Assembly: GCA_017893485.1 (NCBI GenBank)
Contig: CM030358.1
Location: 147,876,363 to 147,940,362, forward strand
Origin: Hemerocallis citrina
Lineage: Eukaryota > Streptophyta > Magnoliopsida > Asparagales > Asphodelaceae
Length of the DNA stretch: 64,000 nt
Direction of reading: 5' to 3'
Shown: piece by piece, positions 31,513-41,827 of the stretch
Layout of the letters: each line of letters begins with the position of its first letter
Numbering within the stretch: the first letter of the stretch is position 1
The notes under the pieces: generated by a model
Databases searched by the model: none
Told to the model about the DNA's origin: nothing
What the model saw: the letters and a program-made list of their open reading frames with translations, nothing else
Translations under genes and position numbers: made by a program

Positions 31513-34359
31513 CTAAGCTCGCTCTTCCAGGAATTTCATTAGGTGCTCGGCATTCCAGGGTCGGCTGATGGGTCGGTCGTCCATATCCGCCAGTCGGTAT
31601 GTACCCGGGCGGACAGCCTCGACTACACGGTATGGGCCTTCCCAGTTGGGAGCCAATTTCCTCTTCTTGGTTGGATCGGAGACAGATAGCTTACGTAATA
31701 CCAGGTCCCCTGCCCTGATGTTTGTGGGGCGGACCTTCTTGTTGTAAAACTTCTCAATCCGTTGCTGGTAGATGCTTCTTCGGATTGAAGACTTCTCTCG
31801 TACCTCGGCGACGAGGTCCAGGTTGGCCCTCAGGCCGGACGCATTGTCAGCTTCATCGAAGGCTATGATCCGGGGAGAAGGTAATCCGACCTCGACGGGG
31901 ATGACTGCCTCAGTCCCATAGGTCAGACTGAATGGTGTTTCCCCCGTGGGGATCCTCTGGGTGGTTCGGTGCGCCCATAGTACGCTGGGCAGTTCCTCGA
32001 CCCACAGCCCTTTGGGGGAACTGTCGAGGCGCTTTTTGAGGTCGTCGAGGATTTGCCTGTTCGCGTTCTCCGCTTGGCCGTTGGACTGAGGGTGGCAAAT
32101 GGCGGAGAAACGTTGCTTGATGCCGATGTCTGCGCAGAAGGTTTGGAAGTTTTGACCTTGGAACTGGGTTCCGTTGTCTGTGACGAGGACTCGAGGGATT
32201 CCGAACCGGCAAATGATGTTCTTCCAAAAGAACTGTTGTACTTGGCGCTCGGTGATGCTGGACAGTGGTTCGGCTTCGATCCACTTGGTGAAGTAGTCGA
32301 TGGCGACGATCAGGAATTTCTTTTGTCCCACCGCTGGGGGGAAGGGCCCCACAAGGTCCATACCCCACATGGCGAAGGGCGTAGGGCTTGCTAGGGACCG
32401 GAGATTGGCTTGAGGAAGCCTTTTGATAGGGGAGAATCTTTGGCAAGGGCCGCACCTCTTGACCAAGTCTAGCGAGTCTTGGAGCATGGTTGGCCAATAG
32501 TACCCCTGATTCAGGGCCTTCCGAGCAAGCGTCCTGCTCCCCATGTGGCATCCGCCGATCCCCTCGTGCAGGTCTCTAAGGGCGTAGCTGGCCTCGTCGC
32601 TGGTGAGGCAGCGGAGGTAAGGTTTGCCGTCGGCCAAGGTGTACGAGCGTTTGAAGAGGATGTCATCGATCATGACAAACCTTTCAGCTCGGACTCTGAC
32701 TCGTCTGGCCTCGGCTCTGTCTTCAGGAAGCTCGGCACTGATTAAGAATCTTCTGATGGGGGTGGTCCAGTCGTCCGGGCGGGTCCCATCTTGCACACAC
32801 ATCACTTCCGGCTCCGGGTCACTGATACTTGGTTTCAGGAGGACTTCTATGAGCACCGTCTGATCGAGGCCCTCGAAGGAGGAAGAGGCAAGTTTGGATA
32901 ACGCGTCTGCTTGAGCGTTCTGTTCCCTGGGGACTCTGATAACCGCGGCGCAGCTGAAGGACGCCAGGAGTCGCTTGACTACCGTCAAATACCTCATCAT
33001 GCGTTCATCGTGGGCTTCGTATTCTCCGGTGATCTGATTGACCACGAGTTGAGAATCACTAAAGGCCCGGATTTGCTTGGCCCCGGCTCGGCTGGCGAGG
33101 GTCAATCCGGCGATCATGGCCTCGTATTCTGCCTCGTTGTTGGAGGCCGGAAAGTTGAGGCGGAGGGAGTATTGAAGGAGGAATTGGTCGGGGCCACGAA
33201 GGATGATGCCCGCCCCACTTCCTGTTTCGCATGACGAACCGTCGACGAAGACCTCCCAGGTCGGATCCGATCCTTCGAGGCTAGGCTGCTCGGAGACGGT
33301 GCACTCCGTTATGAATTCGGCGAGGGCCTGTCCTTTAATGGCCGCCCTTGGCTGATAGCTGATGTCGAACTGGCTCAGCTCGATTGACCACTTGACTAAG
33401 CGGCCGGAGTTTTCGGGTTTGTGAAGGACAGTCTTTAGTGGTTGGTCGGTCAGTACTTGGACGGAGTGGGCTTGGAAGTAAGGGCGAAGCTTCCGGGCTG
33501 CCATGACCAGCGCATAGGCCACCTTCTCTATCTTTGCGTATCTCGTCTCTGCTGGGAGGAGAACTTTGCTCACATAATACAGTGGCTTTTGAACCCCTTC
33601 CTCCTCTCGGACGAGGACGGCGCTGAGAGCGTTGTCCGAGGCGGACAGGTAGAGCCAAAGCGGCTCGCCCGGCTCGGGCTTGCTGAGGAGAGGTGGGTTG
33701 GCGAGGTATTGCTTTAGCTGTTCGAAGGCTTCTTGTTGAGGGGTACCCCACTCGAAGCCCCCTTTTCTGCGCAAGGCCTTGAAAAGGGGGAGAGACTTCT
33801 CTCCTGATTTGGAGAGAAAACGGCCGATTGCCGCTAACCGACCTGTGAGCCTTTGAACCTCCTTGACATTCCGGGGCGGGGACATGTCAATAATGGCTTG
33901 GATTTTCTCGGGGTTTGCTTCAATGCCGCGTTGGCTGACGATGAACCCCAAGAACTTCCCCGTGGAGACGCCGAAGGCGCATTTAGCCGGGTTGAGTCTC
34001 ATGTTGTGGCGTCGGAGGACACCGAAGGCTTCCTCAAGGTCGGCGACGTGGTCCGGCCCAGCCCGGCTTTTGACAAGCATGTCGTCGACGTACACTTCCA
34101 CATTGCGGCCGATCAGGTCTTTGAAGACTCTGTTGACGAGTCGCTGGTACGTGGCTCCCGCGTTTTTCAGCCCGAAGGGCATAACGCGGTAACAATAAAG
34201 ACCCTGGTCGGTGACGAACGAGGTCTTGGAGATGTCTGGTGGAAACATCCGGATCTGATTGTACCTCGAGAATGCGTCCATGAAGGACAGTAGCTCATGC
34301 CCCGAGGTTGCGTCGATTAGAGCGCCGATGCGGGGGAGGGGAAAGGATCTTTCGGACAC
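31513..34359 (-). CDS. Gypsy pol: RT, RNase H and integrase (948 codons open)
   Basis: Minus-strand frame without a stop for 948 codons. RT: FSRYNQIRM and MPFGLKNAGATYQRLVN, with the catalytic YVDD at residues 90-93. RNase H: WEVFVDGSSCETGSGAGI near 370, then NNEAEYEAMIAGL. Integrase: zinc-binding HEGIGGCHMG ... CGPCQRF, catalytic D in WGMDLVGPFPP, second D in LVTDNGTQF, E in NGQAENANRQ. The C-terminal tail runs to FLEERA. All catalytic residues are present. The listed start is internal: the true RT N-terminus lies upstream in another frame (34360-34505), separated by a frame change at the PLPRIGALIDA segment and a TAA at about 34506. Possibly active apart from these two breaks and the gag loss. 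Confidence 0.93.
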   Translation of the reverse strand: MSERSFPLPRIGALIDATSGHELLSFMDAFSRYNQIRMFPPDISKTSFVTDQGLYCYRVMPFGLKNAGATYQRLVNRVFKDLIGRNVEVYVDDMLVKSRAGPDHVADLEEAFGVLRRHNMRLNPAKCAFGVSTGKFLGFIVSQRGIEANPEKIQAIIDMSPPRNVKEVQRLTGRLAAIGRFLSKSGEKSLPLFKALRRKGGFEWGTPQQEAFEQLKQYLANPPLLSKPEPGEPLWLYLSASDNALSAVLVREEEGVQKPLYYVSKVLLPAETRYAKIEKVAYALVMAARKLRPYFQAHSVQVLTDQPLKTVLHKPENSGRLVKWSIELSQFDISYQPRAAIKGQALAEFITECTVSEQPSLEGSDPTWEVFVDGSSCETGSGAGIILRGPDQFLLQYSLRLNFPASNNEAEYEAMIAGLTLASRAGAKQIRAFSDSQLVVNQITGEYEAHDERMMRYLTVVKRLLASFSCAAVIRVPREQNAQADALSKLASSSFEGLDQTVLIEVLLKPSISDPEPEVMCVQDGTRPDDWTTPIRRFLISAELPEDRAEARRVRVRAERFVMIDDILFKRSYTLADGKPYLRCLTSDEASYALRDLHEGIGGCHMGSRTLARKALNQGYYWPTMLQDSLDLVKRCGPCQRFSPIKRLPQANLRSLASPTPFAMWGMDLVGPFPPAVGQKKFLIVAIDYFTKWIEAEPLSSITERQVQQFFWKNIICRFGIPRVLVTDNGTQFQGQNFQTFCADIGIKQRFSAICHPQSNGQAENANRQILDDLKKRLDSSPKGLWVEELPSVLWAHRTTQRIPTGETPFSLTYGTEAVIPVEVGLPSPRIIAFDEADNASGLRANLDLVAEVREKSSIRRSIYQQRIEKFYNKKVRPTNIRAGDLVLRKLSVSDPTKKRKLAPNWEGPYRVVEAVRPGTYRLADMDDRPISRPWNAEHLMKFLEERA

Positions 34360-34505
34360 GCTTTGTTAAGGTCCGTGAAGTCGATGCAGATCCGCCAACC
34401 CCCTGTTGCCTTCTTCACCATGACGACATTAGCCAGCCACTCGGGGTAGCTGACTTCCTGGATGAATCGAGCGGACAAGAGTTTGTCCACTTCTGTCTTT
34501 ACAAT

Positions 34506-35220
34506 TTATTGCCTCTCCGGGGCGACTTTGCGCCTCTTTTGGACGATCGGCTTAGAGTCAAGGATGACGCTTAGTCGATGCATAATCAAGTCTTCGGAGA
34601 TCCCGGGCATATCGGAGGGTTTCCAAGCGAAGAGATCGACGTTGCGACGGATGCAGGCGATGACGCCTGACTTCAAGTCTTCGGAGAGTGAGCGGCTCAC
34701 CCGGAACCATTTCGACTCATCCTTGGCATCGAACAGGACCTCTTCTAATTCGTCCACCGGCTCAGGAGCTGGGCCGTCTCTCTTGGGTTCGAGTTCAACG
34801 GCGTCGAGGGGGAATACACCCCCTCCGACGGCGGTTATGTAGCACGATCATGCTGCTTCTTGGCTACCTCGGACGATGCCGACCCCTTGGGGGGTGGGAA
34901 ATTTAAGCTTCAGGTGGTAGGCCGAAGGTATCGCTTGGAAGGAGTTTAGTCCGGGTCGGCCAAGAATGGCGTTGTAAGCCGCCCTGACGTCGATGATCAT
35001 GAAATCTATGGATTCGGTCCTCTTGACAGGAGCCGATCCTGCAGTGACGTCGAGGGTAATAATCCCTTCTATTACGATTGGGACGCCGGAGAATTCAAGC
35101 AACGTGTATCCGGCTGGTTTGAGCTTCCCTTTGGATAATTTGAGACTTTCGAAGGCTTTGAGAAAAAGAATATTTACCGAGCTACCGTTGTCGACGAGGA
35201 TCGGCGAACCTCACAATTAG
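34506..35220 (-). pseudogene. Gypsy protease and RT N-terminal region, broken
   Basis: Contains the protease active-site segment VDNGSSVNILF near 35180-35210 (in a frame different from gag), followed by FMIIDVRAAYNAILGRPGLN (34950-35000), and then the pre-RT region VDLFAWKPSDMPGI. There are stops between 34848 and 34830 and at 34506. Cleavage of the polyprotein would need a repaired frame. Confidence 0.8.
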
Positions 35221-35742
35221 CTATGCAGAGGCTAACGACGAGGGCATCGCAGTGGGGTAGGTGAACTTCTTCGAGGTCCTCTCCTGAGAAGGGATCGGCA
35301 GCAGTTGTTGCTTGGGGGAGGGGCTGTTTTGGATAGCATTCGCCTCTCGGATAAAGGCTCTTCGAGAAGTATCGGATTCTCCTCCCATGGGCCCCCCGTG
35401 GATATAGTGCAGGGTGAATGGCGTACCCATGGCTCCCTCGGACTCGGGGTCCCGACCCTGGATGCGGTTCGGAGTAGGGTTCGGACGTGAGAGTCTCCGG
35501 TTCCTAGTATCTCGCCGATCCTGTGGGTCTTCCTCCCTGGAGGTCCGTCGGAGAGCTTTAGGAATTTCTTCTTGAAAGTCCTGGGATCCCTTGTGAGTGA
35601 CGGGGGCTCCCCCGACCTTGTTCGGTCGGTCTGAAGGTTGCCTTCCGACGCGGCTGAGCGCTGGTCTCCGTCCCTCGGGCGGCGGTCTTGGACGGTTCGG
35701 GGCCGGGTTGGAAGCGGCCTTTCCCCTGCCCTTGGAGGTCAT
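35221..35742 (-). pseudogene. Gypsy gag remnant
   Basis: Open frame starting MTSKGRGKAASNPAPN, rich in Arg, Pro and Ser, ending with RRAFIREANAIQ and a short tail. Only about 0.7 kb separates the primer site from the protease, where gag of this lineage normally takes 1.5-2 kb. The capsid domain and zinc knuckle are not visible, so an internal deletion is likely. Confidence 0.6.
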
Positions 35743-35802
35743 AAGAGTTCGGCTGTCGAGGTCGCTCGATGGTCGGGCTCGGGTCGGCTTCTAAAGCAGT
35801 GT

Positions 35803-35822
35803 TCCCACAGACGGCGCCAACC
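35803..35822 (-). promoter_or_regulatory. Primer binding site of the gypsy element
   Basis: Minus-strand GGTTGGCGCCGTCTGTGGGA directly inside the right LTR. This segment is common in Tat-type elements; I do not assign the tRNA. Confidence 0.75.
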
Positions 35823-37632
35823 TGATGCGGTTTATTTCTGGGAGACGTGTGGATGCACCAGGTGTGAGTTCGGACTCAATTTGTATTTGAAGGAGAAAGC
35901 TGCTCGTCTGACGACCCTCGGCTGACCGGGCGGAACCTGTGGCGACCTCGGGATGATTCGGAGATCTGGGCTCGGATCCGAGGTCTTGTGTACCTGCAGA
36001 CGGTCCTGAAACACCGGGGTTTGTCCCGGTGGCGGACCCTCCGACGATCTAGTCAGTCTCTGTGAGAGAGTAGCAATAACTAGGTGAATTTATGTAACGC
36101 CCCGAATCCCAAATACACTGAATTCGAGATGTTCTACAGGATCTTTTCGCTTTCTTAGCACACTTTTACAGGGAAATTAAAACTTTTCATCATACATCAG
36201 AGATTACATCATAATTACATCTTTCTTTTGCACAGCGGAAGTAAAATACAACAATTAAATACAAGTACAACAGCTTGATAAAATCTTTAAGCATCCAAAT
36301 CCTCTTTAGTCTTTAGCATAACATTTACCTGCATGTTAGACTGTGGGTACGTCAGTTTATTCAACCGACGATCATTATACACGGCCGTCCTCGCTTTGCC
36401 GGAAATAGTATAACTTAACATTTCATATTTAGCAAACACAAACTTGTCACATTTCAACTAAAGGGACTACCCTATTGATGTCGTGTTGTGATTGTGCACT
36501 TAGTCCTTAATGCAGTTAATTATATTACATGACACTAATGCACACTTGTTCGGATTCTATGCATCCCATACTACATAGGTCCGAGGGCAAGCCCTTATTC
36601 GTTCTTCATCTTGATAGGGTTCAATCCCCCGTTATGTCTTAAACTACTACTGTAACTACGGTAGTGTCTTAGATGTCCTATGATCTATGAGCCCATGTCC
36701 AGGCAGCCTGGAGGGGAATCCCACGCACTGTCACGACGCATCGAGCAGGCAACCTATGGACAATTCAGCCTCCGCCATGGAACAATGGCACCACCCATAG
36801 CCACTCGAACATCTCACGAGCGTCGCCACCGGGACGATAATTCCGGAGTAGCGCCCACGCACTGTCTTGACGCATCAAGCAGGCAACCTGTGAATCGCTC
36901 TCACACCGCTATCCGTTGGCCCTCATACTCGTGTTTTTCTTCTACTTTCATCACATCTCCACTATGTATTAGTCCTTAGTTTTATATAAAAATCATGAAC
37001 AAAATAATCACTATAGTTAGCCTCTCCATCATCCGGACTTATTCATTCGTTTCAACATGACCAACCTTGGTCTAATTTCAATTCAATTCATTTTTCTCAA
37101 TGCCGGGGAGACTTAGCTACTCTATTTCAAATTTCATTTCACAATCTTTAAGTCATAACCACTTTCATGTCACAATTTCATATTCTTTCTTATTCATGAT
37201 TACTCTTTGTTCACAAGTCCATAGTGAAAACTTATAACTCATAAAAATTCATATACATGACCAACAATTTCATCAACATGATTACTAAATTCCAATATCA
37301 TACAATGGACTTCATAATTAACCACTCATACTTCACATTTTGCACAATATCCTCAAGTGAAAATTGATAATATCATGTCACACCACAAAATTCTTTGTCA
37401 ATTACTTTCTAATAAATTCATTTCAATATATCTTTATGAATTGAAAATTCCCATAAGTATGTGTCTTAGAACCATAGCTTTAATTATACTATTTGTTCAC
37501 AAACTACATTATATTTTCTTCAAATAATACCCAACTCAATCCCATAAAATTCCTTGTATTTTTATGAAAATTACCATATTTTTCTCACATTTTTTGGACA
37601 TCACAAACTCACAAAAAAAATGTTTTTATAAA

Positions 37633-37711
37633 GTGCCAGGGGAAGGATTCGAACCCAGCACGGTAGAGAAGAAGGCCAGAGCACCCGCCAATAGGCCAAC
37701 CGTGTGCTAGC
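37633..37711 (-). other. tRNA-like segment (A-box and B-box)
   Basis: On the minus strand TTGGCCTATTGGCGGG (37684-37699) resembles a Pol III A box and GGGTTCGAATCC (37645-37656) a B box, about 30 bp apart. No complete cloverleaf, so not a functional tRNA gene. Confidence 0.5.
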
Positions 37712-37794
37712 GATTAGAAGAGGGTGAATTAGGTATAAGTGCTTTCGGTTCGCTGTCCATATACATATATATACAGCTAGGATAAAAAGATGGT

Positions 37795-37870
37795 GAGGCC
37801 GGGTTTCGAACCACGCCGCTCAGGGAAACCGAACACAGTCACCGACCGCCTGAGCCACTGGCTCAGGTTG
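37795..37870 (-). other. Second tRNA-like segment (A-box and B-box)
   Basis: On the minus strand TGGCTCAGGCGG (37846-37857) and GGTTCGAAACC (37802-37812), with the same order and similar spacing as the previous segment. Confidence 0.5.
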
Positions 37871-39478
37871 TCACAATCTGGGGTTAAAACTTATTAGTTT
37901 CATAATCGCACTGTTTTAGAAAACGACTCGATGTTCAAATCAACTAGGTTCATATTGCCTTTATACAAACCACTGAAAAATTCCAGATTAATTCATCTTT
38001 ATTTAATCTTCATAACAGCAAGTATAAAATAAATTTTTGTACTAAAAACATAATTCTCTCCACCCAAATTAATAATTTGTTTATTAAAACTATCATATCG
38101 TTTATTTTCGACATTGGAAAAAGAAATCAATTGATCTTCTAATCTCTCTTTTATTCCCAAAATTTTCCATGATAATTTACTGGTTATTAATCTATATTCA
38201 CAACACATACAAATTTGGATTTTCCCATACTCATATTAGCAAAAGAATTCATATAACACATGAATAGGTGAAACTCAACAATTACTAAGTTTGGGTATTT
38301 CTATTTTGATGACAACAAGCAATTCATTGGTTCATTTATGCCACTTCTAGACATGAATGTAACATACTCATAACTCAAGCATACTTTATACTTTCTATCC
38401 AAATTTCATAGTGTCAATATCTTAATCAATTGTCATGTTTCAACCACACAATTTACAAGCAATTAATGAAGATTTTCACACATCATACTAACAATATTGC
38501 ATCATTATTCAATTAAACTAACAATCATAGAAAGTGCTTCATATAGTTTAATTTCATGCTAGCATTTCACATACACAATTAATCACATCATTCTAAACCA
38601 TTCACATACTAACTTTTTAATTAGAGTGGACTCTTATTAGTATTTTCCATGTATAGTGTTGTCAATATAACTAGCATGAATCCTATATTAGAAACATGAA
38701 ATGTTTTACCCACCTTAATGGAGAGAAACACAAAAGCACAAGTCCTTGTAGATAAGAACACCTCCTCCTAGCCAAAAGAGTGCACCACTCCAAGCTCCCA
38801 AATCCTAGCCGAATGCTTCCCAAGCCGAATGCTACCCTCCTTGGCCGAAAGCTCCAAGCAACCAAAAGAACCACACACTCTCTTATCTTTTATAATTCTC
38901 ACAATTATATTACTATAGCTTTAGAAATTATACTTTGCATATGAAAAATTAGCCATGAGAAGGGGGGTATTTATACTAAAAAATGAGGGGAATGGAGGGC
39001 TAAGATCATCTTGGTGGTTGCAAAATGAAAGGCTTAGATCAAAGTAGGAGTTAGGAAAACTACCCACCTCCTTGAAACTACCCCCATGTTCTCCACACCA
39101 AAAATTCAATTTTCCCTCCAAAGAATGCTACCCGGCCAAGAATAGTGAGTGTGCATTGCACGTGTACGTGTAGTGCACGTGCATGCAACTAGGCCAAACT
39201 TGTACATTCTAAAATTGTATAAAAAATAATTTTGTTTAAAAAAAGGTCTTCTACATGACAAGTTTAATTAAAATTAATTAATTCATGGGCTTTCTTTTTG
39301 GGCCAAAGTAATTTTATAAAAATAATTAAAATAAAAATGCTTTTGGGCTTTTTAAGAAAAGGCTTTTTAATTAAATCAAAGAAGGCTTTTAAAGAAAGGC
39401 TTTTGTATTAAAATAATTTGAGAAGAATATATTAAATAATTATACACATTATGATAAAATAATTCAAACAGAATATTG

Positions 39479-39495
39479 CACGTGCACAACACGTG
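39479..39495 (-). promoter_or_regulatory. Paired G-boxes (CACGTG) in the LTR U3
   Basis: CACGTG at 39479-39484 and 39490-39495, 11 bp apart, 45-60 bp inside the 5' end of the element. The same pair with the same spacing occurs in 55124-58023. Confidence 0.5.
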
Positions 39496-40060
39496 CAAAA
39501 TAAATAATTTTTCATTAATTGAAAAATCAGGGTATTACAATTTAAGTGGAAAAAGATTGATTACCTGAAAAGGTGGGTGAGGGTCTAGTATTTATAGAGA
39601 ATTCCAACCGGGTTTGGATCCGCTTGGGGGCCGGGTCTGGACCCAAAAGCCCATGGGCCTGACGTGGCAGAGGGCCCAGGGGGTTTAGGGCAGACGTGGC
39701 CATACCAGGAGCGGTATAGGGCTAACGTGGCAAAACCCTGGGTGGTATTTGGAGTTGACATGGCTGATCGTGGGTCTTCTGTGCTTCTGGGGGAATCGGA
39801 GGGCCTAGGCTGTGCCAGGTCATCCCCCTGCTCCGCCAGAAAGGGGGGACGGCCCGTGGGGCTGTCACGGATCGGGTGTCGAGGACCACTGAGACTCCGT
39901 CGGAGACGAGGAGGCCAGTTCTGTGGGGGTGAACTTGGGGGTCGGCGCCGATCCTGCAATGGTTCGAAGCCGAACTAGATTGCTGTTTTTACCTTTCTTG
40001 AGTGAGAGTTGTATTGGGCCCTGGTTGGGCCCCAGGTCATTTTTACCCTACTACAACAGC

Positions 40061-41000
40061 CAATGAACATGAACAGTCTCTCTGATAGTAGCTGTCATTG
40101 CTCTGTACTCAGCTTCGGTCGAAGAACATGCAACAATTGCCTGTTTCTTACTTCGCTATGAGATCAGCGAATCAGCAAGAAATAGACAGAAACCGGTGGT
40201 AGATCGTCTGGTAGTAGGATCACCTGTCCAATCTGAATCAGAATATGCACTTAGCTCTAGTTTGGATCTAGAAGGCATGAATAATGAACGAGTAATAGTG
40301 CCCCAAAGATATCTGAGAATCCGAAGAGAGCACCGTAGTGAACAGATGTAGGAGTAAAAAAAAACTGACTGACAACACTGACTGCGTGAGCAATATCGGG
40401 TCTGGTCATGCATAAGTAGACAAGCTGTCCAACAATCTGTTTGAATCTAGTAGGATCAGGAAGGAGCTCACCATCGGTGGGGCGAAGATTCACATGAAGC
40501 TCTAAGGGTGTATCGGCTGATCTATTGTTAGAAAGGCATGCAGTAGAGATAATATCTGATGTGTATTTCTGTTGAGAAATGAGTATTCCCCGAGATCCAT
40601 GAGCAATCTCTAGGCCCAGAAAATAATACAGTCCGCCATGGTCTTTCATGTGGAACTGCTGATGAAGGTGTTTATGAGTGAATGTAATGCCCACAAAGTC
40701 ATCCCCAGTAATGATCATATTGTCAACATAGAGTAGTAGAATTACCCTCCCCTGCGGTGATGACCGCATAAACATAGAATGGTCCTGAAAACTCAGACTA
40801 AAACCACCCTTGGTGATGACAAGGTGAAAACACTCAAACCAGGCTCGAGGGGCCTGCTTCAAACCATATATAGCCCGACGCAACCGGCAAAAATAACGAG
40901 GAGGAGTAGGGAGGCCAGGAGGAGGATTCATATAAACAACCTCAGATAAGGTACCATGAAGAAAAGCATTCTTCACGTCGATCCGGTATAACGGCCATTG
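40061..41000 (-). pseudogene. Copia RT (C-terminal half) and RNase H start
   Basis: Frame from about 40990: DVKNAFLHG, AIYGLKQAPRAWF, then LLLYVDNMIITGDD. The RT motif is YVDN instead of YVDD, so the second catalytic Asp is lost. Then YFLGLEIA and LVYLCMTRPDIAHAVSVVSQF. A frame change near 40345 precedes the SSTEAEYRAMTA RNase H motif at 40100-40130. Broken off at both ends by gypsy insertions. Confidence 0.9.
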
Positions 41001-41005
41001 GCGGA

Positions 41006-41822
41006 TGATGCGGTTTATTTCTGGGAGACGTGTGGATGCACCAGGTGTGAGTTCGGACTCAATTTGTATTTGAAGGAGAAAGCTGCTCGTCTGACGACCC
41101 TCGGCTGACCGGGCGGAACCTGCGGCGACCTCGGAATGAGGCGGAGATCTGGGCTCGGATCAGAGGGTTCGGATCCGAGGTCTTGTGTACCTGCAGACGG
41201 TCCTGAAACACCGGGGTTTGTCCCGGTGGCGGACCCTCCGACGATCTAGTCAGTCTCTGTGAGAGAGTAGCAATAACTAGGTGAATTTAAGTGGTAAAAG
41301 ATTGATTACCTGAAAAGGTGGGTGAGGGTCTAGTATTTATAGAGAATTCCAGCCGGGTTTGGTTCCGCTTGGGGACCGGGTCTGGACCCGAAAGCCCATG
41401 GGCCTGACGTGGCAGAAGGCCCAGGGGGTTTAGGGCAGACGTGGCAATACCAGGAACGGTATAGGGCTGACGTGGCAGAACCCTTGGTGGTACATGGAGC
41501 TGACATGGCTGATCGTAGGTCTCCTGTGCTTCTGGGAGCATCGGAGGGCTTAGGCTGTGCCAGGTCATCCCTATGCTTCGCCAGAAAGGGGGGACGGCCC
41601 GTGGGGCTATCACGGATCGGATGCCGAGGACTACTGAGGCTCGTCGGATACGAGGAGGTCAGTTCTGTGGGGGTGAACTTGAGGTTCGGCGCCGACCCTG
41701 TAGTGGTTCGAAGCCGAACTAGATTGCTATTTTTACCTTTCTTGAGTGAGAGTTGTATTGGGCCCAGGTTGGGTTGTATTGGGCCCAGGTTGGGCCCCCC
41801 AGGCCATTTTTACCCTACTACA
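41006..41822 (-). mobile_element. Solo LTR of the same gypsy family
   Basis: 817 bp, TGATGCGGTTTATTTC...CCCTACTACA, flanked by the duplication GCGGA (41001-41005 and 41823-41827). More diverged from the two LTRs of 28185-40055 than these are from each other, with a 20-bp tandem duplication near 41757-41796. It interrupts the copia RT. Confidence 0.93.
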
Positions 41823-41827
41823 GCGGA

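Larger units (their letters stand above)
36093..39539 (-). mobile_element. 3.4 kb solo-LTR-like element (same family as 3857-7159)
   Basis: On the minus strand it starts TGTAATACCCTG and ends GGGGCGTTACA. Target duplication ATTTA at 36088-36092 and 39540-39544. No coding sequence. A direct repeat of about 40 bp (CCCACGCACTGTC, GCAGGCAACCT) occurs at 36720-36760 and 36850-36893. It contains two tRNA-like segments and a pair of CACGTG motifs near its 5' end. Confidence 0.85.
28185..40055 (-). mobile_element. Ty3/gypsy element resembling the Tat lineage, with antisense gene and tandem array
   Basis: LTRs 28185-28979 (795 bp) and 35823-40055 (about 781 bp once the nested 36093-39539 insertion is removed). 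Target duplication ACAGC at 28180-28184 and 40056-40060. On the minus strand the primer site GGTTGGCGCCGTCTGTGGGA follows the right LTR and a GGAGTGGGGGG purine tract precedes the left one. Layout from the minus-strand 5' end: shortened gag, protease, RT-RNase H-integrase, then antisense reading frames and an 88-bp tandem array. By eye the LTRs differ at about 11 sites plus a 14-bp deletion, which indicates a recent insertion. Confidence 0.93.
35823..40055 (-). repeat. Gypsy 5' LTR, split by a nested element
   Basis: Parts 35823-36092 and 39540-40055, interrupted by 36093-39539 with ATTTA duplicated at the junctions. Joined length about 781 bp. Confidence 0.93.

Noticed and set aside
31910..34574. 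Many plus- and minus-strand frames of 80-213 codons
   Set aside because: Shadows of the GC-rich 948-codon pol frame.
37633..37870. Functional tRNA genes
   Set aside because: A-box and B-box-like words are present, but acceptor and anticodon arms do not pair into a cloverleaf.
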